From the NCBI GenBank assembly GCA_937973635.1, contig CALJJZ010000023.1, forward strand, positions 1 to 49,313: 49,313 bases of DNA, given 5' to 3'. The notes beneath the pieces were generated by a model. The model was not told the DNA's origin. It saw nothing but the letters and a program-made list of their open reading frames with translations, and made no database searches. The position numbers and the translations under genes were made by a program. Shown piece after piece: positions 39,791-48,766 of this stretch; within the stretch, counting starts at the first letter, position 1; every line of letters starts with the position of its first letter. The DNA comes from an uncultured Bacillota bacterium (lineage in GTDB: Bacteria > Bacillota > Dethiobacteria > DTU022 > UBA8154).

Positions 39791-40306
39791 CTACTGGATC
39801 ATGATATGCCAGAAATAGATCCCTACGACCCCGTCTTCGTCCAGGAGAGCATCAATAGTGCGGTAGATCTCTTCCCGCAGCCTTTCTTTCCCTTCCGGGC
39901 TCCTGATGTCTTCGCTGTTTCTCTGCCAGAGCAAAGTCAGCACCGCGTCTCTAAGCTCGGGCATGCGCTTGTCCAGGGTCTGCTGCAGCTTGGGGTTGTC
40001 ATAGCCGATAAAAAACTTAACGCTGAGAAAACGGCCCCTGCCGGCACCTTCGTCCAGGTTGACCAGTATCTCGGGCATCTCATACATGTACTCGGGCATC
40101 CTTGCAACCTCAGCACGCCTGGAAGAGGCACCCCTACTGTTCTCTTCAGGGCTAAAGAACAAATCAAAGAGCAGGCCCGTGCGCAGGGCAAAATAGGCAA
40201 CGGCTAAAAAGAGAAGGAGGATAAGGGCAATAATGATAAAAATCAAGCCTTTTTTACCCTTGTGCGGCGTTTTTTCTATTTTGATTACTTCTTCACTCGG
40301 GGCCAT
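39791..40306 (-). CDS. fliL: Flagellar basal body-associated protein FliL
   Basis: The 171-residue protein has a cytoplasmic basic start, one membrane helix (about 20-43) and an extracytoplasmic FliL domain with LVNLDEGAGRGRFLSVKFFIGYD near residue 80 and the C-terminal LREEIYRTIDALLDEDGVVGIYF. FliL rings surround the stator and help torque and export. It follows motB by 12 bp. Confidence 0.93.
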   Translation of the reverse strand: MAPSEEVIKIEKTPHKGKKGLIFIIIALILLLFLAVAYFALRTGLLFDLFFSPEENSRGASSRRAEVARMPEYMYEMPEILVNLDEGAGRGRFLSVKFFIGYDNPKLQQTLDKRMPELRDAVLTLLWQRNSEDIRSPEGKERLREEIYRTIDALLDEDGVVGIYFWHIMIQ

Positions 40307-40318
40307 CTTTTTCCCACC

Positions 40319-41095
40319 TTAAATTTCATTCATTTTCAACACCGAGATGACCAGGGTAACGCGGCGGTTGTTGGCCCGCCCCTCCGGCGTATCGTTGGTG
40401 TCGATAGGGTGGTGCTCACCGTAACCTGTAGCTACCAGGCGCCGCGGGTTGATGCCGTGCTGCTCGATCAGGTAACGAGCCACGCTGACGCTGCGCGCCA
40501 CGGAAAGCTCCCAGTTGCTGGGGTAAAGAAAGGTCTGGATAGGCCGGTTATCCGTATGGCCTTCCACGATGATCTGGTTGGGGAGCTCAGCCAGCAGCGC
40601 CACCAGGATGTCCAGGGTAGGCAGGAATTCCCTTTTAATTACTGCCTGGCCCGAATCAAAGAGGATCCGCTCCGGCAGCTCCAGCACAATGCCCCGCTCC
40701 TCCAGGCGCAGCTGGATATCGTCTTCCAGCCCCGCTTCCTGGAGAAAAGTCTTTACCTTCTCATAAGTCTCTTCCAGGTCCTGCAGCATCTCCAGGACAA
40801 CGTGTTCCCTTTCGCCCAGGGCCTCTGCTATTTCATGGATAGTGGCTTCCGCCGCATCCAGCCGCTGCCCTTCCCCCGCTGTGGGGTCAAAGGATCCTAC
40901 GAGGATGCCGCTGCGCCCCATGAAAGAGTGCTGGATGGCGGACATCACCTCCTGGAAGCGCCTGACATCAAGGGACGAGAAGGTAAAGAGCAAAACAAAA
41001 AAGGTAAGGAGCAGAGTAACCATATCGCCGTAAGTGGTCATCCAGTGGGGTGCGCCGGGCTCCTGCTTTTTGGAAGAGCGCTTCTCCCTGTTCAC
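40319..41095 (-). CDS. motB: Flagellar stator protein MotB (possibly Na+-type)
   Basis: The 258-residue protein has one membrane helix with the essential ion-binding D24 in WMTTYGDMVTLLLTFFVLL, a plug/linker (about 50-140) and a C-terminal OmpA-like peptidoglycan-binding domain with IIVEGHTDNRPI and SVARYLIEQHGI. The helix is followed by FSSLDVRRFQEVM, which resembles PomB/MotS-type sodium stators more than E. coli MotB. It lies 58 bp after motA. Confidence 0.93.
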   Translation of the reverse strand: MNREKRSSKKQEPGAPHWMTTYGDMVTLLLTFFVLLFTFSSLDVRRFQEVMSAIQHSFMGRSGILVGSFDPTAGEGQRLDAAEATIHEIAEALGEREHVVLEMLQDLEETYEKVKTFLQEAGLEDDIQLRLEERGIVLELPERILFDSGQAVIKREFLPTLDILVALLAELPNQIIVEGHTDNRPIQTFLYPSNWELSVARSVSVARYLIEQHGINPRRLVATGYGEHHPIDTNDTPEGRANNRRVTLVISVLKMNEI

Positions 41096-41153
41096 GGCCG
41101 CACCACTCCACTCCGCAGAGCATACAAAGGCAAAAGTCTATACCACAGCCCTT

Positions 41154-41960
41154 TCATCCGACCACCGCCTCTTCAGAGGGCTTCTTCTTTTCTTTTGGCC
41201 CCTCCCTTTCCTGGGGCGACAGATAAGCCTTTAATTTCTCCTGGAGAATACGCGGGTTGATGCCGGCCTGGAGGGCCAGCAGTGAATCGACGATGGCCTC
41301 CCGGTAGCTTACTTCCATCTCGCTGCGGATCTCCAGCTTGCCGGCGATGGGCAAAAGGACCAGGTTGGCTAGGAGAACCCCGTAAAAGGTGGTGAGGAGA
41401 GCCACGGCCATGCCGGGGCCGATCTTTTCCGGGTCGTCTAGGGCCGTAAGCATCTGCACCAGCCCGATCAGCGTGCCGATCATGCCGAAAGCGGGAGCAA
41501 AAGTCCCCCAGGTTTTAAAAAGGTTCTGCCCCATCATATGGCGCATACTTAGGGCCCTGATGTCGGTCTCCATGATGTCCCGGATAGATTCCGGCTCAAA
41601 GCCGTCCACCACCATCTGCAGGCCGTTACGCAGGAAAGGGTCGTCTAGCTGTTCCATATCGTCCTCCAGCGCCAGGAGCCCTTCACGGCGCGCTCGCTGG
41701 GCTAGGCCTGAAAAAATCTCAGCTAGCTTGCTCACGTCGTGCTTCTGTTCAAAAATGGCCTGCATGGTAACCTTCATGACCTGCTTGACTTGGTCCATCT
41801 GGAAGTTTACCAGCAGAGCACCAAAGGAGCCTCCCAGGGTAATTAGCAGGCCCGGGTAATTGATAAAAGCGCTTAAGGGGCTGCCCATGACAATGCCCCA
41901 GAGAACAAGCCCCAGCCCTACAACTACGCCGCCGGTAGTCAAAACATCAAATTTTTTCAT
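41154..41960 (-). CDS. motA: Flagellar stator protein MotA
   Basis: The 268-residue protein has four membrane helices. ARREGLLALEDD near residue 90 is the charged cytoplasmic loop that contacts FliG, and GTLIGLVQMLTALDDPEKIG plus AVALLTTFYGVLLANL are helices 3 and 4, close to PomA in form. The C-terminal tail is charged. Together with MotB it forms the ion-driven stator. The 211-bp gap upstream holds a possible sigma-H-like promoter and GC-rich hairpins. Confidence 0.94.
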   Translation of the reverse strand: MKKFDVLTTGGVVVGLGLVLWGIVMGSPLSAFINYPGLLITLGGSFGALLVNFQMDQVKQVMKVTMQAIFEQKHDVSKLAEIFSGLAQRARREGLLALEDDMEQLDDPFLRNGLQMVVDGFEPESIRDIMETDIRALSMRHMMGQNLFKTWGTFAPAFGMIGTLIGLVQMLTALDDPEKIGPGMAVALLTTFYGVLLANLVLLPIAGKLEIRSEMEVSYREAIVDSLLALQAGINPRILQEKLKAYLSPQEREGPKEKKKPSEEAVVG

Positions 41961-42035
41961 ACTCTAGCCCCGTTTCCAGCAAATACGTTTAACCTGGCTT
42001 ATGGTGGTACTGTGGTACTTCTGGTGACTGTGCCT

Positions 42036-42053
42036 GCAGGGGCGGCCCCCTGC
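42036..42053. repeat. GC-rich hairpin in the flgE-motA gap
   Basis: GCAGGGG-CGGC-CCCCTGC is a perfect 7-bp stem with a 4-base loop. An overlapping CCCTGCC/GGCAGGG pair (to 42081) offers a larger alternative fold. No T-run follows. The rest of the 41961-42171 gap has no gene; in particular I find no flbD, which often lies here. Confidence 0.5.
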
Positions 42054-42108
42054 CCTGCCCACAGCCGGCGGCAAGGCAGGGAGGTCGCCCTGGCTTCAAG
42101 TAATTATT

Positions 42109-42134
42109 TTTCGTCAGCTTCCGGGAATATTCCT
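42109..42134 (-). promoter_or_regulatory. Sigma-H-like promoter (one mismatch) upstream of motA
   Basis: The minus strand has GC-AGGAATA (AGGAATA 42128-42134), 15 bases ending GAC, then GAAA (42109-42112) in place of GAAT. Spacing is allowed. It lies about 150 bases before motA. Confidence 0.25.
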
Positions 42135-42171
42135 GCTTTTTCCCGAAAAAGATCTTTATGGCAAAGGGCCG

Positions 42172-44061
42172 TTAACGTTTAATATTGATCAGCTCCATCA
42201 AGACCTCGTCCGAGGTGCTGATCACCCGGGAATTGGCCTGGAAAGCCCGGCTTGTGGTGATCATCTCCGTAAACTCGTTGGCTAAGTCCACGTTGGACAT
42301 CTCCAGGGCCATGGACTGGATCATGCCCCTTCCCTGCTCGCCGGGCTTGCCGATCCGGGCATCGCCGGAGTTTGCCGTCACGTCATAGAGGTTAGCGCCG
42401 ATCTTGACCAGGCCCTCGGGGTTAATGAAAGAAGCCATGGCAACCTGGGCCAGGTCTTTGACCATGCCGTTGGTGTAGATACCGGAAACAATACCCGTCC
42501 CCTGGATATTAAAGGCCACCAGCTCTCCGGCAGGAAAGCCGTCCTGCTTGCGGGCGATCACGTTACTGTCTGCGACTAATTGGGTGATGACATCAAATTT
42601 CGGGGTAAACTCTATCCTGTCGGCCCCGTTGCACGGGTCGAAGGAGAGGGTAGGGACCTGCGAATTCTCAGCAAGCCTGCCGTTGCTGCGGAAAAGCAGC
42701 GTGCCCCTGTTGTTGGTCACGGGTAGGTCCTGGAAATGCCTGATTTCATATTGCCATTCGTTTCTATTTGTCTTGGTAAAGACAAAGTCCAAAAAATGCT
42801 GGTTGCCCAGGGAATCAAAGGCATAGGCACTGTAGGTGTAAACCGAGTCGTCCTCCCGGGTAAAAGTAAAACTGGTATGGGCCCCCTGGGAATCAGCCAT
42901 AGTGCCTACATTCAGGGCCACGAGGCCGTCGAATACGGCGCCCGTAGTGCTGAGGGTATAGAACCTCAGGATATTGTTCCTGTCATTAAACTCCCCCGCA
43001 TCTCTGGCCCAGATATGGGAGACGCCACCCGGAGCATCGATCTGCACGTATTCATCCCCGGCAGCATTTGCCGCAATCAAAAATTTGTCACCGGCGGTAA
43101 AGTTTGCGACGGTAATTGGCGCCACCTCCAGAGTGATATTTCCTATCATCAGATTTCCTCCCACGGTTCCATCTATGGCCGTTTCGCCCATAGTGCGAGG
43201 AACATAGTTGCCCTCACTATCGTATTCATGGGCCACAGCCGTAAAAAAGACCATGCCCGTGGCAGCATCGACCTGGCTTACGGTCAGGACAATGGAAGAG
43301 CTCACATCTGCAGCAAAGGTTAGCCCGCTCAGCGTTAAAATATCGCTCTCACCGCTTTGCACATATTCTTGCCGTACGGCAGCGGCAGGGACTGTCTCAG
43401 CAATACCGCCCGTATTTGTAATCACCCGGTAAGCCCCGTACTGCAGTCCCCCGGCAAAGAGCCCCTCGATGCCGGAAAAGGCGTCCAGGGAAAGAAAGGA
43501 AGGTATGCCCTTGGAAGCATCCAGGTTGCCCGCCCACTCCATCAGCGTAGTGGGCGTAGCGATGCTGTCTTCACCCAGCCGGATAATGATCCTGCCTAGG
43601 GGCTGGGAGATATCAATAAACTCCTCCCCGTTCTTGTCTTCCACGGGCAGCCAGCCCATAAGGACCATGCCGTTGGCGTTAACGAGCACGCCCGAGGAAT
43701 CCCGCACAAAAGAGCCGTCCCGGGTATAATAGTTCCGCACTCCGTCACTTACGATAAAGAAACCGTTCCCCTCAATGGCCAGGTCCGTCTCCCGGCCGGT
43801 ACGGGTGATGGCTCCCTGCTGGTGGATGGTATTGGCCGAGGAGAGGCCCATCCCCAGCCCCACCTGCATGGGGTTGATGCCGCCGGTGCCGGCCTGAGGG
43901 GCGGTGGCCCCCCGGATCGTCTGGCTGAATATATCCTGGAAACGCGCTGCATTGTACTTGTAACCAACGGTATTAACATTGGCAATATTGTTACCGACCA
44001 CATCCAGCTTGTTCTGGTGGTTACGCAGGCCGGAAACAGCTGTGGAAAGAGACCTTAACAT
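42172..44061 (-). CDS. flgE: Flagellar hook protein FlgE with enlarged variable domain
   Basis: The 629-residue protein starts MLRSLSTAVSGLRNHQ with GNNIANVNTVGYKYNAARF, the axial-protein N-terminal motif. The D1 domain has AIEGNGFFIVSDG and YTRDGSFVRDSSG, and the C-terminus has MALEMSNVDLANEFTEMITTS with ANSRVIST. About 200 residues (roughly 200-400) of extra, variable beta-rich sequence, with many threonines and valines, sit in the middle. Bacillus FlgE is far shorter. The frame is open to 44127, but AAGGAGG lies 10 bases before the ATG at 44061 and the conserved region begins there. Confidence 0.93.
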   Translation of the reverse strand: MLRSLSTAVSGLRNHQNKLDVVGNNIANVNTVGYKYNAARFQDIFSQTIRGATAPQAGTGGINPMQVGLGMGLSSANTIHQQGAITRTGRETDLAIEGNGFFIVSDGVRNYYTRDGSFVRDSSGVLVNANGMVLMGWLPVEDKNGEEFIDISQPLGRIIIRLGEDSIATPTTLMEWAGNLDASKGIPSFLSLDAFSGIEGLFAGGLQYGAYRVITNTGGIAETVPAAAVRQEYVQSGESDILTLSGLTFAADVSSSIVLTVSQVDAATGMVFFTAVAHEYDSEGNYVPRTMGETAIDGTVGGNLMIGNITLEVAPITVANFTAGDKFLIAANAAGDEYVQIDAPGGVSHIWARDAGEFNDRNNILRFYTLSTTGAVFDGLVALNVGTMADSQGAHTSFTFTREDDSVYTYSAYAFDSLGNQHFLDFVFTKTNRNEWQYEIRHFQDLPVTNNRGTLLFRSNGRLAENSQVPTLSFDPCNGADRIEFTPKFDVITQLVADSNVIARKQDGFPAGELVAFNIQGTGIVSGIYTNGMVKDLAQVAMASFINPEGLVKIGANLYDVTANSGDARIGKPGEQGRGMIQSMALEMSNVDLANEFTEMITTSRAFQANSRVISTSDEVLMELINIKR

Positions 44062-44138
44062 TAAGCCATGACCTCCTTGTCTTTGCTCATGGCAGCGTCC
44101 CGCATCCTGGAAGCGGCAGGCATCCACAAAACAGGGTC

Positions 44139-44164
44139 GGGTTGCTTCTGTCGTTCCGCAACCC
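44139..44164. repeat. Hairpin in the flgE leader
   Basis: GGGTTGC/GCAACCC forms a perfect 7-bp stem with a 12-base loop in the 158-bp gap before flgE. A second pairing GGGCT/AGCCC (44166-44188) follows. A 20-codon frame (44123-44061) contains the flgE ribosome site and ends as TAATG on the flgE start. Confidence 0.45.
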
Positions 44165-44219
44165 CGGGCTCCCCAGGGGGTCCAGCCCTCCTGCAGTTTC
44201 TTTTATCCTCTGTGCCTGT

Positions 44220-44633
44220 TTACTCCACGATGAGGGCGCTGTCAATATTGGTAAAAACATGCTCCTTCATGTTTGTTCCGTCCACCGCCGTGATAATGGT
44301 GCGGCTGGCTACGCCGGCCACAAAGGCTAGATCGCGGTAGAGGAGTAGGGAAGAACGGCACCCCTTCTCCGCCGCTTTATCTACGGCACGGGCCAATTTG
44401 CTCACCTCTTCCGGGTTAAGGGCGATCTTGCGGTCCTCCAGGCGCTGGCGGGCATGGGCAGAGAAGGTAAGCTCCCGCGTCCTTGCCTGCTGCTCCAGCA
44501 CCTGGGCAAAAGTCCCCGGGGCAGGCTTGGGGATCCCCCTGCCGCCATCTGGCAGATGGGGCTGCCTGCCGGGAGGGGTAATGCCGCCGGGCCTGGAAAA
44601 GGGCAACCTGTTGATACCGCCACTTTCTGTCAT
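44220..44633 (-). CDS. Flagellar operon protein of the TIGR02530 family
   Basis: The 137-residue protein has a proline/glycine-rich N-terminus (about 1-45) and a conserved C-terminal part with FSAHARQRLEDRKIALNPEE, KAAEKGCRSSLLLYRDLAF and TIITAVDGTNMKEHVFTNID. This is the small conserved protein found between flgD and flgE in Gram-positive fla operons. Its function is unknown; position suggests a role in hook assembly. Confidence 0.85.
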   Translation of the reverse strand: MTESGGINRLPFSRPGGITPPGRQPHLPDGGRGIPKPAPGTFAQVLEQQARTRELTFSAHARQRLEDRKIALNPEEVSKLARAVDKAAEKGCRSSLLLYRDLAFVAGVASRTIITAVDGTNMKEHVFTNIDSALIVE

Positions 44634-44674
44634 CGCTTCACCACCTTAAAACCCCGCCGTCCTCTCCTCCGGTT

Positions 44675-45097
44675 TTAACCTTCAACCCGTTGGAGCGACT
44701 GCAGGGGATATTCTCTGCCGTTAACCCGCAGCAGCGGTTTGCCGTCTTCGAAGCGGATAGCCGTCACTTCGCCACTCTGTACCTCTCCATATTCGTCCTT
44801 GACTTCCACCATACGGTTGAGCAGGTGCAATGACTGCACCGGGCCCTGCTGCGCTGCAAAATTTTCCACCGCTTGCTGCAGTTTAATAATACGCTCTAGC
44901 ATGGTAAACTGGGCAACCTGGCTCATAAAATCGCCTATATCCTGGCCCCCGCTAAAGGGGTCCTGGTAACGCATCTGCGTAACCAGCAATTTAAGGAAGG
45001 TATCGGTGCCTAGATCCATGTTCCTGTTTTCCACCTTGCTCTCCCTGCCGCTGGGATAGGCGCCGCCGGAGCTGCCGGTTACACCGCCGATTGTCAT
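44675..45097 (-). CDS. flgD: Flagellar hook assembly (capping) protein FlgD
   Basis: The 140-residue protein has the conserved N-terminal FlgD region DTFLKLLVTQMRYQDPFSGG and FMSQVAQFTMLERI (about 30-75). It is short, like Bacillus FlgD, and lacks most of the C-terminal cap domains seen in enterics. The end, VKDEYGEVQSGEVTAIRFED, is a small beta region. It caps the growing hook for FlgE polymerisation. It follows fliK by about 45 bp. Confidence 0.92.
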   Translation of the reverse strand: MTIGGVTGSSGGAYPSGRESKVENRNMDLGTDTFLKLLVTQMRYQDPFSGGQDIGDFMSQVAQFTMLERIIKLQQAVENFAAQQGPVQSLHLLNRMVEVKDEYGEVQSGEVTAIRFEDGKPLLRVNGREYPLQSLQRVEG

Positions 45098-45141
45098 CTC
45101 CTCTCACCCCCCTTTTTAAACATAAAAAAATATAGCTGCTT

Positions 45142-46755
45142 TTAGGCCAAAAGGTCCACCAGCTGTTGCCCGCCGGCGGCGCAAGCTGCTGGCGCAGCAC
45201 CAGCATCCCTTTGCTCCCCTTTTTTCGTGCCAATCTCCCTAAGGGACTCTGTAGGAGCAAAGCGGGCGCCGCCGCGTCCTTCCCTTCCGTCACCGCCTAC
45301 CAGGACGCGAAATTCCTCCACCGCCAGGTTGAGCTCCTGGAAACGCTGGCGCAGGTTGTCCAGCTGGCTTTCCAGCAGCTCCTTCACCGCCCCGTGCTGG
45401 GCCACAATCTCAGCGGAGAGGACGCCCTGCACATTGCGCAGCCGGATGAGCAGGTTGCCCAGGTATTCGGGCTGCAAACGGAGGCGCAACTCCTGGATAC
45501 CAGGCCGGGCCAAGAGAGCCAGGCGCTCCATTACCTGGGCCATCACTTCGTTGGGCTTAAAGGACGAGGCGTAGGCAGGAGCTGCCCGGACCGCGGCAGT
45601 CCCTTCCGCCCGAGCAGACGGCACAGCGTCGAACCTGCCGCCTTCGCTTTCCAGGGCCTTGTTATGCTGGGGCTTCTCCAGCGGCAAAGCCTGGGGTTTC
45701 AACTGTTCTTTCTCCGGTAGAGGCTGTCCGTCACTGTTGCCTGCCCCTTCACGCCCACCGCTGAACAGGTATTGCCAAAACTTTTCCACACGTCCGAGCA
45801 AGCCGGGTGTAGATTCTTTTTCCCCTGCCTTCGTCCCATCTCCCTCCTGGAGGGTCTCTAGCTCCAGCAGGTAACCGTGCAGCAGCTCCAGGGTTTCAGC
45901 AGGCAGCCTGGCAAGGAGCTTTCCTTCCTGCAGGTTGTCCAAGGGCACGGCAGCAGCTCCCGACGTTAGGGGCCTATCCCCCCACGGAGGAAGATCCCCG
46001 AGCTTGCTAGGGAGATCCTGGCTGCGGGCCCCTTCCTCCACCGGCGCCGCAACCGCCGCCAGGAATTGCCTTATAAAGGCCATACTTTGCGGCGTTAACT
46101 CCTGCTGCCGGGACAAAGGCCCCAGCCCCTGTGCCTCCGGTTCAGACCAGGAACGCTCCAGCTGCCGACTGCCCAGTTCAAAGCCAGGACGCCCCGGCTG
46201 CCCCTCTCCCGGCTGCGGCGGCAGCTGAGGGAACAGCTGCCCCGTTGTCTCTCCCGGCAACGGGCCGGAGCTCTCCGGGAGAAAAGCCCCTGCCTGAGAT
46301 TCCCCTGCACCGGCAGGGAGATCTTCCGGGGACAGCTTTCCTGCCGCCAACAGGCCCGAGAGGATCAGTTTAAGTAGCTCCTGCGCCGCAGCAGGCAGCT
46401 CTGCCCACTCCTGCATCAAGCGGGCAAAAAACGGGTCGCCCTCCGCCGCTGCCGGGGGCTGCGGCAAAACCAGCTCCAAAGGCTTAAACAGCCTGTTTTC
46501 CTGTTCTCCCTGAACGGCGCTCTGCTCCTGCAAAGGAAGCCCCTGCTCCTGCCCGGGGGCGGGGTCTGCCGGCGCTCCCGGGCCGGGTCCGCCGCCTTTT
46601 GCGCGCGCCGCCCCTGCACCCTCGCACTGCAGGCGGGCGGCAAAAATCGACTCCAGGACGGCGGCAAAGAGATCACCGTCCCCGGCCCGCCGGGCGCCTA
46701 AGCCTTCCGGCGGCGCTCCTTTGAAACCCAAATGGTTAATCGCTTCCCCTTTCAA
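45142..46755 (-). CDS. fliK: Flagellar hook-length control protein FliK
   Basis: The 537-residue protein has a long low-complexity, glutamine/proline/glycine-rich N-terminal part (about 50-400) that acts as the molecular ruler. The conserved C-terminal domain (about 405-500) has IQELRLRLQPEYLGNLLIRL and EIVAQHGAVKELLESQLDNL, the FliK export-switch signature. It signals FlhB to change substrate when the hook is complete. The FlhB partner in this genome has an altered NPTA motif. Confidence 0.9.
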   Translation of the reverse strand: MKGEAINHLGFKGAPPEGLGARRAGDGDLFAAVLESIFAARLQCEGAGAARAKGGGPGPGAPADPAPGQEQGLPLQEQSAVQGEQENRLFKPLELVLPQPPAAAEGDPFFARLMQEWAELPAAAQELLKLILSGLLAAGKLSPEDLPAGAGESQAGAFLPESSGPLPGETTGQLFPQLPPQPGEGQPGRPGFELGSRQLERSWSEPEAQGLGPLSRQQELTPQSMAFIRQFLAAVAAPVEEGARSQDLPSKLGDLPPWGDRPLTSGAAAVPLDNLQEGKLLARLPAETLELLHGYLLELETLQEGDGTKAGEKESTPGLLGRVEKFWQYLFSGGREGAGNSDGQPLPEKEQLKPQALPLEKPQHNKALESEGGRFDAVPSARAEGTAAVRAAPAYASSFKPNEVMAQVMERLALLARPGIQELRLRLQPEYLGNLLIRLRNVQGVLSAEIVAQHGAVKELLESQLDNLRQRFQELNLAVEEFRVLVGGDGREGRGGARFAPTESLREIGTKKGEQRDAGAAPAACAAGGQQLVDLLA

Positions 46756-46837
46756 TGGCTCAAATCACCTCCTTTCCATGGCCACAAGCAACGGCAGAGC
46801 CCGGCAGCGGTTCGCAGGACGGGGCGGCACTGCCCCT

Positions 46838-47296
46838 TTACTCCGTGCCTGCTTCCCCGTTCCGCCGCACAAAACAGTTAAGCCCCAGCTCGTCGTGGAG
46901 CCGCTGCTCCCTTATCTTTTGCTCTTCCAGGTACTCCGCCTTTGCCTTTTCCTTTAATGTCTTCAGGACACGGCAGGACCGCCATGCCTCCAGGACGGCC
47001 TGCCGCTGCCGGTTAAGTTGCGCTTCGCTCCGCTGCAGCGCTTCCACACACCGGCGATAATTTCCCTGCAAATAAAAACGGTAATTTTCCAGGAAAATTA
47101 AAGTGGCTACATTCAGCTCCTTTTCCTGGGCGAGGCGGTGTTTCTGCAGGAGCTGCTGCTCCTCGCCCTGCAACCTTTCCAGTTCGTGCTGGAGAGCCAG
47201 CAGCTCCCGCTGCCGCCGGGCCAGCTCTTCCTGGGCCAGCTTTTTCTGGCTTTCCCGGTATTCCAGCAATTTCTGTAGCCTGAACTCAAATGCCAT
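46838..47296 (-). CDS. fliJ: Flagellar export protein FliJ
   Basis: The 152-residue protein is almost all coiled coil. It starts AFEFRLQKLLEYRESQKKLAQ, a typical FliJ opening, and has LNRQRQAVLEAWRSCRVLKTLKE in the second half, the conserved region that contacts FlhA. It is the stalk-like subunit in the FliI ATPase ring. It lies 80 bp after fliI and 82 bp before fliK. Confidence 0.9.
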   Translation of the reverse strand: MAFEFRLQKLLEYRESQKKLAQEELARRQRELLALQHELERLQGEEQQLLQKHRLAQEKELNVATLIFLENYRFYLQGNYRRCVEALQRSEAQLNRQRQAVLEAWRSCRVLKTLKEKAKAEYLEEQKIREQRLHDELGLNCFVRRNGEAGTE

Positions 47297-47376
47297 AACT
47301 GCTCACCGGAAGAACGCTCCTTTTCTATTCTAGTTTTCGCCAGCAGGAGGCCATATTTTAAGAGGTTTTACGGCAA

Positions 47377-48714
47377 TTATTTTGGGCCTTCAGCGGCAAA
47401 AAGGGAAGCAAAAGCCTGCATGCTCTCCTCCCAGCTCACGGACTGGGACAGATCCTGGCGCAAAAATTGTTCGATGCGCTCACGGTAGGCGATGGCCCGG
47501 TCAACCCCGGGGTTGGAGCCCTTAACATAGGCGCCGATATTAATCAGGTCTTCGTTGTCCCGGTAGGCGGCCAGGAGCTCGGTGACCCGGCCAGCATGTT
47601 CCCGGTGTTCCAGGGGCACAAGATAGGGCATCAGCCTGCTCGTACTCTCCAGCACGTCAATGGCCGGAAAATGGTTGCGGGCAGCGAGCTTCCTGCTGAG
47701 CACGATATGCCCGTCCAGGATCCCCCGCACCGCATCGGCGATGGGTTCATTAAAATCATCGCCGTCAACGAGCACCGTATAAAAACCGGTAATGGAGCCG
47801 CTGGCCGAGGTGCCCGAACGCTCCAGCAGGCGCGGCAGGGCAGCAAAAACAGACGGCGTATACCCCTTGGTGGCAGGGGGTTCGCCGATGGCCAGGCCGA
47901 TCTCCCTGAGGGCCATGGCATAGCGGGTGACGGAGTCCATCATGAGGATCACGCGGCGCCCCCGGTCACGGAAGTATTCCGCCACGGCGGTGGCCACATG
48001 GGCCGCCTTTACCCGTTCCAGGGCCGGGCGATCCGAGGTGGAGACGACAACCACGGAACGCTTCAGCCCTTCCGGGCCCAGGTCGTTATTGATAAAATCC
48101 ATCACCTCGCGGCCCCGCTCGCCCACCAGGGCGATGACACTGACCTCCGCTGCGCTGAAACGGGCAATCATGCCCAGCAGGGTGCTCTTGCCCACGCCGC
48201 TGCCGGAAAAGATACCGATACGCTGCCCCTGGCCACAGGTCAAAAGGCAGTCAATGGCCCGGACCCCTGTCACCATCACTTCCTCGATGGGACGGCGCTC
48301 CAGGGGGTTGGGGGGCTGGTTCTCCACGCTGTATGTCAGCCCTTTACCCGTCTCCCCCCCTAAAATGGGCCGGCCGAGGCCGTCCAAAACTTTCCCCTGC
48401 AGCTCGGGAGAAAGTTTTATGTAAAAGGGTTTGCCCGTAGCTACCACGCCGCAACCGGGTCCAATCCCCCTTAAGCTGCCCAAGGGCATTAAGAGGGACT
48501 TGCCCTGGCGGAAGCCCACGACCTCAGCGCCGAGGGGTTCTTTTTGGCCTTCTACTTCTACCAGGCAGTACTCCCCGATAGTCGGCCGCAGCCCGCTGAC
48601 CTCCATCACCAGGCCGATGACCTGGGTGACCTTCCCCTTAACCCGCAGCGGGGTATGGGCCCAGATCTCTTTGAAGTAACGCTCATAATCAATATCAAGG
48701 ACTCTGCTCGCCAT
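47377..48714 (-). CDS. fliI: Flagellar export ATPase FliI
   Basis: About 445 residues, F1-beta-like ATPase. Walker A is GIFSGSGVGKSTLLGMIARF, with VIALVGERGREVMDFI following; the Walker B strand is VILMMDSVTRYAMALREIGLA, and TGFYTVLVDGDDFNEPIADA is typical of FliI. It powers or primes substrate entry into the export gate, with FliH and FliJ. The frame is open from a TTG at 48813, but the conserved start lies at ATGs at 48726 and 48714, just after GAGGAGGT; I choose 48714. Confidence 0.95.
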   Translation of the reverse strand: MASRVLDIDYERYFKEIWAHTPLRVKGKVTQVIGLVMEVSGLRPTIGEYCLVEVEGQKEPLGAEVVGFRQGKSLLMPLGSLRGIGPGCGVVATGKPFYIKLSPELQGKVLDGLGRPILGGETGKGLTYSVENQPPNPLERRPIEEVMVTGVRAIDCLLTCGQGQRIGIFSGSGVGKSTLLGMIARFSAAEVSVIALVGERGREVMDFINNDLGPEGLKRSVVVVSTSDRPALERVKAAHVATAVAEYFRDRGRRVILMMDSVTRYAMALREIGLAIGEPPATKGYTPSVFAALPRLLERSGTSASGSITGFYTVLVDGDDFNEPIADAVRGILDGHIVLSRKLAARNHFPAIDVLESTSRLMPYLVPLEHREHAGRVTELLAAYRDNEDLINIGAYVKGSNPGVDRAIAYRERIEQFLRQDLSQSVSWEESMQAFASLFAAEGPK

Positions 48715-48766
48715 CGCCCCGGGCATACCTCCTCGCCAGCCGTTTTCTCCCCGGCGGGCCGGCCTC

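Noticed and set aside
41961-42171. Hidden flbD gene between flgE and motA
   Set aside because: I read the minus strand across the gap and found no frame with the small FlbD motif; only hairpins and promoter-like bases remain.
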